From Sulfitobacter sp. (GTDB lineage Bacteria; Pseudomonadota; Alphaproteobacteria; Rhodobacterales; Rhodobacteraceae): DNA of 45,485 nt. The DNA lies in the NCBI GenBank assembly GCA_024637305.1, contig JAGXFI010000038.1, positions 1 to 45,485 of the forward strand, in the 5' to 3' direction. Positions 25,898 through 34,802 of this stretch are shown here, piece by piece. Positions within the stretch are counted from its first letter, which is position 1; every line of letters begins with the position of its first letter. The translations under genes were made by a program, and so were the position numbers. The notes beneath the pieces were generated by a model, which was given only the letters and a program-made list of their open reading frames with translations, was not told the origin of the DNA and ran no database searches.

Positions 25898-27217
25898 CTA
25901 GCTGTGATTGGGCGCCAGATCGGCACTTCGGCCCGCAGACGTGGATTTCTCCAGCCAGCTTGCGCGTTTACGCGGTGCCCTGATTGCAAACCGTTCTTCT
26001 TCGCGCCGTCGATACGCCAGCATGGCAGGTGTAACCAGCACTGTACCTTCATTGGTGCGTCGAAACCATTGCGCGTCTTCCTCGGCATCCCTGCCGATTA
26101 CGGTTCCCGGTTCAAGGACGACCCCAGGTGCCAGGATGGCTCCGTTGATACGACACTCAGCGCCGACCACCGCGCCCTGCATGACAAGCGCCCGGTTGAT
26201 ACGCGTCCCTCGCCCCACGACGGTATGCGAACCTATGTAGGAATTGGTGACGCCAATCGGACCGTTGCCATCAATAGTATGCGTATGGCTGAGCACTCCC
26301 CCAACGGATCGGGGCAGGATCGGCCAAATTTCTTGCGCCTCTTGCTGCGGGTCTTGGGCACGAACAAAGTCGAGATGAGCTTCGAAATAAGCGTCGAGCG
26401 TACCGACATCCCGCCAATACGGGTCGAGAAACGGCACCGGAGAGGCAAGGCGGTGAACGACGGCAGTCCCCGCCTTGACGAATTGCGGCACAATATCAAA
26501 ACCGAAATCATGCGCGGATGCGGCGTTTCGCGCATCATTCAAAAGCACTCTGCGCAACGCCGACCAGCGAAAGATATAGACCCCCATGCTGACAAAAGCC
26601 CGATTGGGGTTGTCGGCCATGGCCGGGGGGTTGTCGGGCTTTTCCAGAAAATCCCGGATTCTGCCTTCGCCGTTGGCGTGGATGATCCCGAAGGCGCTCG
26701 CCTGTTCCAAAGGGGCAGTGTCAGCGGCGACGGTCAGATCCGCGCCTGCGTTCAAATGGGTCTTGAACATCTCTCGATAATCCATGCGGTAGACATGATC
26801 GGCCGCCAGAACAATCACATGCTCGGGTGCGGCAGCGTCAATTCGTTCGATGTTCGCGGTGACGGCGGCGGCTGTTCCCTCATATCCCTTTTCGCGGCCC
26901 GTAACATCGGGACCATAGCAGATGTCGATCTGCCCGTTGCATTCAGCAAAGATCGGTTGCCAGAAATTCGACAACCGCCGGTGGAGAGATTGCGGCTTGT
27001 ACTGGGTCGCCGCGAGGATGTGGTGAAGGCCGGAATTGCGTGCGTTGCCAATCGCAAAGTCTACGATACGCGCCCTGTCTCCGAACCTTAGTGCGGGCTT
27101 GCTATCGTTCTCCGTCATTTCCTCAAGTCGAGATCCTTTACCACCTGCGAGCAGAACGGTAAGACAGGAAGACATATCTGTAGAATGCACCGAAGAGGTG
27201 CCGCGAAAATGTGGCAT
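25898..27217 (-). CDS. glgC: Glucose-1-phosphate adenylyltransferase
   Basis: GlgC makes ADP-glucose from ATP and glucose-1-phosphate, the donor for GlgA. The 439-residue protein shows the pyrophosphorylase loop LLAGGKGSRLEEMT, then DSKPALRFG, ATQYKPQSL, the metal-binding region LAADHVYRMDY and the FLEKPDNPP substrate motif; the C-terminus is the left-handed beta-helix (NSYIGSHTVVGRGTRI and following). Several positions differ from standard GlgC (for example VDFAIGNARNSG). The first ATG (27217) has only a weak GGAC; an ATG at 27175 is possible. It lies between treY and the TreS-like gene on the same strand. Confidence 0.93.
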   Translation of the reverse strand: MPHFRGTSSVHSTDMSSCLTVLLAGGKGSRLEEMTENDSKPALRFGDRARIVDFAIGNARNSGLHHILAATQYKPQSLHRRLSNFWQPIFAECNGQIDICYGPDVTGREKGYEGTAAAVTANIERIDAAAPEHVIVLAADHVYRMDYREMFKTHLNAGADLTVAADTAPLEQASAFGIIHANGEGRIRDFLEKPDNPPAMADNPNRAFVSMGVYIFRWSALRRVLLNDARNAASAHDFGFDIVPQFVKAGTAVVHRLASPVPFLDPYWRDVGTLDAYFEAHLDFVRAQDPQQEAQEIWPILPRSVGGVLSHTHTIDGNGPIGVTNSYIGSHTVVGRGTRINRALVMQGAVVGAECRINGAILAPGVVLEPGTVIGRDAEEDAQWFRRTNEGTVLVTPAMLAYRRREEERFAIRAPRKRASWLEKSTSAGRSADLAPNHS

Positions 27218-27272
27218 GGCATTATTGTCCGTTTGTTTCTACGCAGGCAGGCTGCCGGGAAAATCTTGCAAA

Positions 27273-27289
27273 GGTTGTATAATTCAACC
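27273..27289. promoter_or_regulatory. Inverted repeat in the glgC leader
   Basis: GGTTG and CAACC flank an AT-rich centre (TATAATT) within the 130-base treY-glgC gap, about 60 bases before the glgC start. Read on the minus strand it offers TATACA as a possible -10. No good -35 at proper spacing was found. Confidence 0.3.
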
Positions 27290-27336
27290 GAGCTTTGAGC
27301 GAGTGGTTCCAAGAACGAACAAATTTTTTTACACTC

Positions 27337-27352
27337 GTTAAACCAGTTTAAC
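27337..27352. promoter_or_regulatory. 16-bp palindrome at the treY end, upstream of glgC
   Basis: GTTAAAC-CA-GTTTAAC is a perfect even palindrome of the size bound by LacI-type sugar regulators. It overlaps the treY stop codon and lies 120 bases before the glgC start. A T-run (27324-27330) lies beside it. It may be an operator, or an A/T-rich terminator hairpin for treY. Confidence 0.4.
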
Positions 27353-29645
27353 CTGAGGCCTCGTTCCACCGCAAAATTGCCGCGTCCTCCAGTAACTCGG
27401 AGTTTTCTGACGCCGATCTTCCCCAAACGACCGAAGCGCCAGAGACGTCACCGCTGATCGCTTTCCCGTTCGTGGAAACGACGCCAACAAGCAATTTTCC
27501 CTTTTGCCGACGCTGAAAACCGACTGTGCCAGACTGCGTCTTGATCGGCTCGAAGCTGGCATGGCGAAAGAACTCGGGGTTCTGACGACGCAGGTCGAGC
27601 ATAGCGCGGGTCAGGGTGAACTTTGCCCGGTCCAAGGGCCGCTCAAGCGTCGAGGGGTCGCGCAACGCGCGCCGGAGTGGTCCCCAATCGACTGCCCGCC
27701 GGTTGTCGGGATCGGTCAACAAATGGCATGCTATCTCTGACCCTTGATAGATGTCCGGAACGCCCGGCACCGTCAGCTTGAGCGCCAGTTGCGCGACGGA
27801 CAGGCGGTCTGCGGTAAGGGCTGCGGCCTGCGTCTGCTCTGGAAACGCGGCCCATTTCGCAACCAAAGCCTCTACAAGCTGCGTAGCGACCTTTTCAAAC
27901 GCCTCATCGGGGCTTTGCCATGTGGTTCCCTGTTTGGCTTCGCGCATGGCTTTTATCGCATGTTCGCACAACCGCGCCGCACGGTCCGGAGCGTCGGCAG
28001 GCAAAGCCCAGACCGACTGGATCAGATACCATCGCAGGTTTGCCGGAACGGCGGCTGCTTCCTTCAATGTGTCGGCCTGTGTCAGCAACTGCTCCATCAC
28101 TTCGGGGTGGTGCGACAGGGCCGCGATGCGCAGACGCGCATCTTCTGACCGTTTGGTGTCATGACTGGTGGTCAGGCTGACGCCATCAGGCATCGCTTCG
28201 GCGCGTTTTCTCATGAGGGACTGGAATTCAACGCCGGATATCGCGGGTTCGGCAGGCTCCGCCCCGACCTCGTTCGCCGACAACAAGCGGTTATAGCGAT
28301 AAAAAGCCGTGTCTTCCTGTCCTTTGGCCATCGTAGCGCCCGCGACCTGCTGGAATCTCACGCGCAAAGCTTCCGGCCCGTCCAGCAGCCACCCCGTCAA
28401 CAGGTCGATGGGCCGGCGGTCCAGCGGCTCTGCGGCCGCATCGGCAGCATCGTTCAACAGGCGGCGGTCCTCTTCGCTGGCCTCATCCGCGTCAAGGTAG
28501 GTGCGATATCGCGGAAAGGCTGCTATCAGACCGATGATGGCTTGGCGCCAGATTTCGGGACCGTATTCCGATCCGACCGGATCACGCTCCGCCAGGTCCA
28601 CAACCATCCGATGCAGCACCCATAGCTCCGCCGCCAGATCATTGGTCAGAATTTCGCGCTTGGCCGCCCGGACCATAGCCGGGAAACTTTGCATCTCCGT
28701 CGTTCTGTCGCGATAGAGCGTTTCCAGACGCGCGCCCCCCTCGCCCGAGGTCAGAACCTGACCGATCTGTCCCGCCACGACGTATCCTGTCGTTCCGCAC
28801 ACAGGCCAGTCCGGCAAAAATTCATCGGCAGCAAGGATTTTTTCGACCCAGATCGGCACCCCCGCAAGGCGATCCGCCATACGGCGCAGATATTGTGCCG
28901 GGTCGGCCAGTCCGTCCACATGGTCGATCCGCAAACCGTGAACCATCCCTTTGTCCACAAGGTCAAAGATCAATCTATGCGTGTCCTCGAACACCTCGGG
29001 GTCTTCGATCCTCATCCCGACAAGGCTGGTTATGTTGAAAAAGCGCCTGTGACTAATCGCATCGCGTTCGCTGCGCCAGTTGGTCAAGCGCCAGTGCTGC
29101 CGAGCGTGCAGCGTCCGCAGATCACCGGCGTGCTCTGCCGTTGCATCCGCCAGCGGAACCCGAAGCGGGCCGTGGACCAGCACAAACCCTTCAGACGTTT
29201 CCTCGATCAAAAGAGCGTCTTTTTCGACCGTCTCCTCGAACGGCGCATCCAGCATCGGCAGCCGAATCCGGTCCTTGGCGTCCAGATCGAAATGGCGCGC
29301 ATATCTACTGTCCGGTCCGTGACGCAGCACATCTCGAAGCCACGGGTTTTCCAAGCTGAACGCGGTGTGGTTCGGCACGATATCCAGAACGATCCCGATC
29401 CTGCGAGCGGCCGCCGCTTTGGCTAGGCTTTCGAAACCAGCGCGACCACCCAGCGCGGGATCAATTTGTGTCGGGTCGATCACATCATAGCCGTGGGTCG
29501 ATCCGGCCTCCGCAGTAAAAATCGGCGACAGGTAAAGATGGCTGATCCCTAGATCGTCCAGATAGGGCAACAGGTCTGTGGCCACCGTAAAATCGACGTC
29601 GCCACGCAACTGCAATCTGTAAAGCGAAGTGGGAAAACTGAGCAT
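27348..29645 (-). CDS. treY: Malto-oligosyltrehalose synthase
   Basis: TreY turns the reducing-end maltose unit of a glucan chain into an alpha,alpha-1,1-linked trehalosyl end. The 765-residue GH13 protein begins with the typical SYRLQL-like stretch (TSLYRLQLRGD), followed by DLGISHLYLSPIF, DIVPNHTA, nucleophile GLRIDHVDGLADP (residue about 228), acid/base Glu in PIWVEKILAADE (about 258) and TTSHDTKRSED (about 455). Length is slightly below the usual 770-850. Start 29645 has GGAG six bases upstream; the longer frame would enter the divergent promoter. Works with TreZ, encoded in the other operon. Confidence 0.95.
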   Translation of the reverse strand: MLSFPTSLYRLQLRGDVDFTVATDLLPYLDDLGISHLYLSPIFTAEAGSTHGYDVIDPTQIDPALGGRAGFESLAKAAAARRIGIVLDIVPNHTAFSLENPWLRDVLRHGPDSRYARHFDLDAKDRIRLPMLDAPFEETVEKDALLIEETSEGFVLVHGPLRVPLADATAEHAGDLRTLHARQHWRLTNWRSERDAISHRRFFNITSLVGMRIEDPEVFEDTHRLIFDLVDKGMVHGLRIDHVDGLADPAQYLRRMADRLAGVPIWVEKILAADEFLPDWPVCGTTGYVVAGQIGQVLTSGEGGARLETLYRDRTTEMQSFPAMVRAAKREILTNDLAAELWVLHRMVVDLAERDPVGSEYGPEIWRQAIIGLIAAFPRYRTYLDADEASEEDRRLLNDAADAAAEPLDRRPIDLLTGWLLDGPEALRVRFQQVAGATMAKGQEDTAFYRYNRLLSANEVGAEPAEPAISGVEFQSLMRKRAEAMPDGVSLTTSHDTKRSEDARLRIAALSHHPEVMEQLLTQADTLKEAAAVPANLRWYLIQSVWALPADAPDRAARLCEHAIKAMREAKQGTTWQSPDEAFEKVATQLVEALVAKWAAFPEQTQAAALTADRLSVAQLALKLTVPGVPDIYQGSEIACHLLTDPDNRRAVDWGPLRRALRDPSTLERPLDRAKFTLTRAMLDLRRQNPEFFRHASFEPIKTQSGTVGFQRRQKGKLLVGVVSTNGKAISGDVSGASVVWGRSASENSELLEDAAILRWNEASG

Positions 29646-29779
29646 TGTCACTCCGACTGTGGGGGAACCGATCGCCCCGATACGGCAAAACGTGCCGGAC
29701 ACGATTGGGTTCCTGCATGGCATTTGCGGGAACAACTGACAGTCAGGATCGTTGTTTCATGTAATTGTGAAAGACGGCC
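29646..29779. promoter_or_regulatory. Divergent treY/glgA promoter region
   Basis: The 134-base gap separates two divergent starts and must carry promoters for the treY-glgC operon and glgA. It contains the odd palindrome CTGACAGTCAG (29736-29746). No clear -35/-10 pair was found by eye. Confidence 0.45.
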
Positions 29780-31258
29780 ATGCGCATCCTGTCGGTAACC
29801 TCAGAAATGTACCCTCTGATCAAGACGGGGGGTCTTGCCGATGTGATCGGGTCGCTCCCCACTGCTCTTGCCGAGATAGGTATCGACATGCGGGTAATTC
29901 TGCCCGGCTATCCGCAGGTCAAGGAACGCATTGGCGAGACAGATGGCAAAGGCACAAAAATCGAGCTGTCGATGGGGTCGGCTGTCCTGAAAAAGACTCA
30001 GGTCAACGGGATCACCATCTGGATCCTTGATATGCCGGGCCTCTTTGATCGTGAAACCGGCCCCTATGCAGATGCGGAGGGCCACGATCACCCCGACAAC
30101 TGGAAACGCTTTGCCGCATTGTCACAGGCCGCCGTCGCGCTTGTAGCCGATCCACCGGATGGCTGGGTGCCGGATATCGCACACAGTCACGACTGGCAGG
30201 CGGGCCTCGTTCCCGCCTATTTCCACGCGGCCGGCTTGAAGACCGCAACCGTGTACACGATCCACAACATTGCGTTTCCCGGCAGCTTTCCGGCGAACAT
30301 TTTCCCCGAGCTCAACCTGCCGGATGAATTCTTCGCTATGGATGGTCTTGAGTTTCACGGCGACGTGAGCTTTCTCAAAGCGGGACTGTGGTACGCCGAT
30401 GCGATCACCACCGTCAGTCCCACCTACGCAGAGGAATTGCAGCGCCCCGACCATGGCATGGGTTTTGATGGGGTCATACGTGCACACGAAAAAGGGATGA
30501 CCGGCATTCTCAACGGTATCGACACCGACGAATGGAATCCCGAGACCGATCAGCTGATCGAACGAAACTACTCCGCTCGGGCCATCGCGGGACGGGACGT
30601 CAACCGTCAGGCACTGAGCACGGCATTCGCCCTCGACGGGGAGCGCGCACTGCTTTCCGTCGTCAGCCGCCTGACCGAGCAAAAGGGTATCGACCTGATC
30701 CTTGAGGCTGCTGATGCCCTGCTGGAACGGGATCTGAACCTGCTGATCCTCGGTACGGGCGATGACGCAATCGAAGCGATGGCCCGCGACGTCGCGGCGC
30801 GCAATCCCGGGCGTGTAGGTCTGCATATTGGCTACGATGAGGCACTGGCCCACCGTATACAGGCAGGGACCGACGCTTTGCTGGTCCCCTCGCGGTTCGA
30901 ACCCTGCGGCCTGACCCAGCTTTGCGCCCTTCGTTACGGGGCGGTCCCCATTGTGGCTCCAACCGGAGGCTTGGTCGATTCTGTCATCGACGCCAACGCC
31001 GCAGCGCTTGCCCGCAAGGTCGCGACAGGCATTCACCTTCGCGAGGTGTCCCTAAGCGGCATCATCGCGGGCGTAGACCGAATGCTCGACTTGCGATCGG
31101 ACAGCAAGGTATGGCAGCGCATCAAACGCAACGCTATGGCGACAGACGTATCCTGGCACGCCAGCGCCGCCGAATATGCAGCGCTGTATCAGTCATTGGC
31201 AGGAGGCCGTGGGCGCGCGTCGCGCAAGACTGTACAGACCTCGCGAAACGCCATCTGA
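29780..31258 (+). CDS. glgA: Glycogen synthase (ADP-glucose type)
   Basis: GlgA extends alpha-1,4-glucan chains using ADP-glucose. The 492-residue GT5 protein has the N-terminal KTGGLADVIGSLP motif, whose Lys contacts the nucleotide sugar, then HSHDWQAGLVP, TIHNIAFPG and the C-terminal half with VSRLTEQKG, RFEPCGLTQL and PTGGLVDSV. It is the only plus-strand gene within the glucan cluster, divergent from treY. Beyond the family's usual end it carries about 18 extra basic residues, which lie in the 70-base overlap with the malQ 3' end. Confidence 0.96.
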   Translation: MRILSVTSEMYPLIKTGGLADVIGSLPTALAEIGIDMRVILPGYPQVKERIGETDGKGTKIELSMGSAVLKKTQVNGITIWILDMPGLFDRETGPYADAEGHDHPDNWKRFAALSQAAVALVADPPDGWVPDIAHSHDWQAGLVPAYFHAAGLKTATVYTIHNIAFPGSFPANIFPELNLPDEFFAMDGLEFHGDVSFLKAGLWYADAITTVSPTYAEELQRPDHGMGFDGVIRAHEKGMTGILNGIDTDEWNPETDQLIERNYSARAIAGRDVNRQALSTAFALDGERALLSVVSRLTEQKGIDLILEAADALLERDLNLLILGTGDDAIEAMARDVAARNPGRVGLHIGYDEALAHRIQAGTDALLVPSRFEPCGLTQLCALRYGAVPIVAPTGGLVDSVIDANAAALARKVATGIHLREVSLSGIIAGVDRMLDLRSDSKVWQRIKRNAMATDVSWHASAAEYAALYQSLAGGRGRASRKTVQTSRNAI

Positions 31259-33015
31259 TCTGTCAATTGCTCAAGCGATGTCGGGCTGCGCAGGCACCAG
31301 TTGGGCCATTCATCGGTAGTTCCCGGCACATTCGTCGGGGCCTGTGGCCCCACGAGATCGGCCAGACGCGCTGCCATCATCACGCAAGCGGTGCGTGCCA
31401 CATACGCATGCGATGCGCACAAAACCGGCATAGGCAGATCAGTCGCGGTCGCATCGACCTCATCTTTGCCCAGCAGGTCATCCGCCACTAGCGCCGCCAC
31501 CAGGTTCGCGCGCTCCGACTTGCGGTCTTTTGCGTGTTGCGCCGATACATCCGGGCTCACAAGGCCAAAGGCCTCTCTCAATTCGATGTCCCGGCCCTGC
31601 CACCAGTCTGCAAGCGTCGGCAAGTCATGCGTCGAAAGACAGGCGAGCGCCGCTTCGGGATATTCTTGTGGCGCGATGAACCTCTCATCCTCCTGTTCGA
31701 AATAAAGCAGGCGATAGGACAATATCCGTGCTTTCGACATCATCTGCCGGAACCCTCGCGGCACCGACCCCAGATCCTCGCCCACGATTACCGCGCGCGC
31801 ACGGTGGCTTTCTTCGGCCAGTACACGAACCAGATCCGCTAGCGGATAGCGCAGATAACCACCCTTTGAGGCATCCTGTCCTTCGGGGATCAGAAACAAT
31901 TGCCACAGCGCCATCACATGATCGATCCGCAGCGCGCCGGCATGGTCGAGCTGGGCGCGGATCATGTCACGAAAGGGGGCGAAATCCCGTTCCTCAAGCG
32001 CCACCGGAGACGGCGCGGCCAGCCCCCAATTCTGTCCGTGGCTCTGAAACAGGTCAGGCGGCGCGCCGATATGCAGGCCCGCCATCATCACCTCGCCGCC
32101 CCAGCCTGCCGAACCGTCGGGGGCTTCCCCCACCGCGAGATCGACATAAAGCCCGACGCGCATCCCAGCGTCGCGGCAGGCACGCTGGGCCTGCGCCAAT
32201 TGGCGGTCCGCCAACCACTGCAGCCAGACATAAAAATCAATATTCTCGCGATGATCATCGCAAAACGCGCGCACCTCCCGGCTTGCTGGATCGCAGAAGG
32301 TGTCGGGCCAATCTGCGCATCCGGCACCCCGCCCTGACTCGGCGAAATGCGCGGAAAGAGCTTCGAATTCCGCATGACGATAAAGCGGATCGCCACGCAT
32401 CGCGCAAAACTGGTCGTGATCTTCACGGCGGTCACCGTCTGCAAACGGCCCTGCGTCGAAGGCTGCGCGCAGCGCTGTCAGCTTGGCGCGAGCGACGCGC
32501 GGATAATCAACCCTTTCAGTCTGCCGCAACGCTTCCAGTTCGTCCTCTGCCGGGGGCCGGTGTCCCGGCACTTCGTCCACTGCGATGTAAAGCGGGTTGA
32601 GAAAGGCCCGGTTTGACGGCGCGAATGGACTGTTTCGTGCCGGATCAGCCAGAAAGAGCGCATGGAGCGGGTTCACACCCAAAAAATCGCCGCCCTGCGC
32701 GCCAATGATGGATGCCAGACGTGCCAGATCAGCAAAGTCGCCGATACCCCAGTTTCGCGCCGATCTCAGCTCGTAAAGCTGGCAAAAGACGCCCCAGGCG
32801 GGGGACGTGGTGAGGTGATCCGGAACAAAACACGCGACATCTTCCGGCACGATCATCCGAGGTTCTTCGGGCGCGTGCTCTGATGGCTCCGGCGTGCCGG
32901 ACTTGCCCAGCGCCGACAAGATGGTCCGACGCGTTTGTGCGGGTACGCGCTTTTTGTGGCCAGCCGCGTCGGTGTATCCTCGTGGTATTCCCAACGTCCG
33001 CGCCTGTGCGTCCAT
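31189..33015 (-). CDS. malQ: 4-alpha-glucanotransferase (amylomaltase)
   Basis: MalQ shuffles segments between alpha-1,4-glucans, releasing glucose or maltose. The 608-residue GH77 protein has the N-terminal LGIPRGYTDAAGHKKRVP stretch, the family signature YELRSARNWGIGDFADL, nucleophile Asp in ALRIDHVMALW, acid/base Glu in IVGEDLGSVP and the third Asp in STHDLPTL. It is shorter than E. coli MalQ (about 690) because the N-terminal domain is reduced. Start 33015 lies nine bases after the treZ stop with AGGTG upstream. It is last in the glgE operon; its 3' end overlaps glgA on the other strand. Confidence 0.94.
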   Translation of the reverse strand: MDAQARTLGIPRGYTDAAGHKKRVPAQTRRTILSALGKSGTPEPSEHAPEEPRMIVPEDVACFVPDHLTTSPAWGVFCQLYELRSARNWGIGDFADLARLASIIGAQGGDFLGVNPLHALFLADPARNSPFAPSNRAFLNPLYIAVDEVPGHRPPAEDELEALRQTERVDYPRVARAKLTALRAAFDAGPFADGDRREDHDQFCAMRGDPLYRHAEFEALSAHFAESGRGAGCADWPDTFCDPASREVRAFCDDHRENIDFYVWLQWLADRQLAQAQRACRDAGMRVGLYVDLAVGEAPDGSAGWGGEVMMAGLHIGAPPDLFQSHGQNWGLAAPSPVALEERDFAPFRDMIRAQLDHAGALRIDHVMALWQLFLIPEGQDASKGGYLRYPLADLVRVLAEESHRARAVIVGEDLGSVPRGFRQMMSKARILSYRLLYFEQEDERFIAPQEYPEAALACLSTHDLPTLADWWQGRDIELREAFGLVSPDVSAQHAKDRKSERANLVAALVADDLLGKDEVDATATDLPMPVLCASHAYVARTACVMMAARLADLVGPQAPTNVPGTTDEWPNWCLRSPTSLEQLTDQMAFREVCTVLRDARPRPPAND

Positions 33016-33023
33016 CTTTGTAT

Positions 33024-34802
33024 TCACCTGGAGTCTCCCTGAAAAACGGAGACGACGACCTGCCATGCCTCCGGTGTTTCGACGGGGGACGTGGAATAGA
33101 TCACTTCGCCTTGGACCGGGGCCAGCGATTTTGGCGTGGCGGACAGGTTTGCGCGCAATTCCAGCAAGCCCCCGGCCAACTGCCAGTCAACGGCGACAGA
33201 GCTTTGATCGGCTTGCACCACCTTGCCCGCCCCGCCTGCCGTTCCGGCAAGCCACGGCACCACATGCTGTTTGCGCAAACTTAACAAGGCTTGGGTTTCA
33301 TGCCATATGTCCGCCCCTTCCCCCGCAAGGCGCGCCCAATTCAGCTTGGACATCTCGAACGTTCTTAACGCATTCGGATCAGGGAGGTCGGCACCGTCCG
33401 CGTCAAAGCTCGCAAATCCGGCGAATTCGCGACGACGACCCTCGCGGACCGCGTCGGCAAGGTCGCCTTCGAAATCGGTAAAGAACAAAAACGGTTGCCG
33501 CTCACCGTATTCCTCACCCATGAAGATCAGCGGCACATGCGGCGATAGCAGCAGAATGGCGCGGAGCGCCCGCACGGCGGCGTCAGGAGCAAGCGCATTC
33601 AACCGTTCGCCGAAAGCACGGTTTCCAGTCTGGTCGTGGTTCTGTACGAAATCAATGAATGCGACCGGCGGTTGAGCATCGCTTGGCGCGCCGCGGGCGA
33701 TGCCATCTTTTGCTGTCGCCTGCCCCTGATAGGCGAAACCTTCCGCCAGCGCGCGCGCCAGAAGCGCATGAGGGTCTTTGGCGAAATCGGCGTAGTAGCC
33801 TTCGACCTCACCGGTCGTGATGACATGCGCGGCGTTGTGGAAATCATCGTTCCATTCACTGGTATAAAGCACCACGCGACCGTCGCGCCGTTCATGCAGA
33901 CGCACGATGTTGCGATTGTCTTCGGTCGTCAGGTGAAGCGGGCGATCCAGCTGTGTACGCACGGTCTGGGCAAGCTCGACCAGGATCTCCGGTTCCGACC
34001 GGTCCCGAACCTGGTCGATCGCATCCAGCCGCAATCCGTCAAAGCGAAAATCCCTCAGCCAATAAAGCGCATTCCCGATAAAAAAGTTTCTGACGGGCGG
34101 GCGATGATAGGCAATGGCAGCCCCCCAAGGCGTCTGGCGTTCGTCATCAAAGAAGTCCGGCGCATAGCGATTGAGGTAATTCCCCTCCGGACCGAAGTGG
34201 TTGTAAACAACGTCGAGCAGCACCAGCAACCCTAGCCCATGCGCCGCATCGACCAGCGCGCGCAGATCATCGGGCGTCCCATAAGCTGGATGGACCGCAT
34301 AAGGCAGCACACCATCATAGCCCCAGCCCCGGTCACCCGCGAACTGGGCCACCGGCATGAGCTCTATTACCGTCACCCCAAGTGCCGCGAGGTCTCCGAG
34401 CCGTTCACGCGCCGCCTCAAACGTGCCTTCGGGCGTGAAGGCTCCGATGTGCAGCTCGTAAATCACCGCCTCTTCCCAAGTGCGGTCAGGGAATGCTTGT
34501 CGCCAGTGATAGGCGTTCGGGTCAACGATCAGCGATGGGCCGTGAACATCTCCACTCTGCTGTCGTGCCGCAGGATCGGGTACTGTCGTCCCGTCGGGCA
34601 GCACAAACAGATACTCAGCACCAGCCGTCAGGTCCGGCACGGACAAGGTAAACCATCCATCGGCATCTCTTTGCATGGTTCGATCCTGACCGCCTGCCCG
34701 AAGGGCGATGCGGTCCTGTCCCGGTGCCCATAGCGCTAAATGCGCCGCATCGCCGTCCAACCTTGCGCCCCAATCCCGCGAAGAACCCACCAGACCGCTC
34801 AT
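33024..34802 (-). CDS. treZ: Malto-oligosyltrehalose trehalohydrolase
   Basis: TreZ cleaves the trehalosyl end made by TreY, freeing trehalose. The 592-residue protein has an N-terminal beta-sandwich (LALWAPGQDRIALR), then the GH13 barrel: VIYELHIGAFTPEGTF, DVVYNHFGPEGNYL, nucleophile GLRLDAIDQVRD (residue about 262), acid/base in HLTTEDNRN (about 294) and VQNHDQTGNRA (about 388). GPEGNYL and the QNHDQ form are typical of TreZ. Start overlaps the glgX stop (ATGA). Confidence 0.96.
   Translation of the reverse strand: MSGLVGSSRDWGARLDGDAAHLALWAPGQDRIALRAGGQDRTMQRDADGWFTLSVPDLTAGAEYLFVLPDGTTVPDPAARQQSGDVHGPSLIVDPNAYHWRQAFPDRTWEEAVIYELHIGAFTPEGTFEAARERLGDLAALGVTVIELMPVAQFAGDRGWGYDGVLPYAVHPAYGTPDDLRALVDAAHGLGLLVLLDVVYNHFGPEGNYLNRYAPDFFDDERQTPWGAAIAYHRPPVRNFFIGNALYWLRDFRFDGLRLDAIDQVRDRSEPEILVELAQTVRTQLDRPLHLTTEDNRNIVRLHERRDGRVVLYTSEWNDDFHNAAHVITTGEVEGYYADFAKDPHALLARALAEGFAYQGQATAKDGIARGAPSDAQPPVAFIDFVQNHDQTGNRAFGERLNALAPDAAVRALRAILLLSPHVPLIFMGEEYGERQPFLFFTDFEGDLADAVREGRRREFAGFASFDADGADLPDPNALRTFEMSKLNWARLAGEGADIWHETQALLSLRKQHVVPWLAGTAGGAGKVVQADQSSVAVDWQLAGGLLELRANLSATPKSLAPVQGEVIYSTSPVETPEAWQVVVSVFQGDSR

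Noticed and set aside
25790-27091. 433-codon plus-strand open frame
   Set aside because: Antisense to glgC and the TreS-like start; no domain and no ribosome site.
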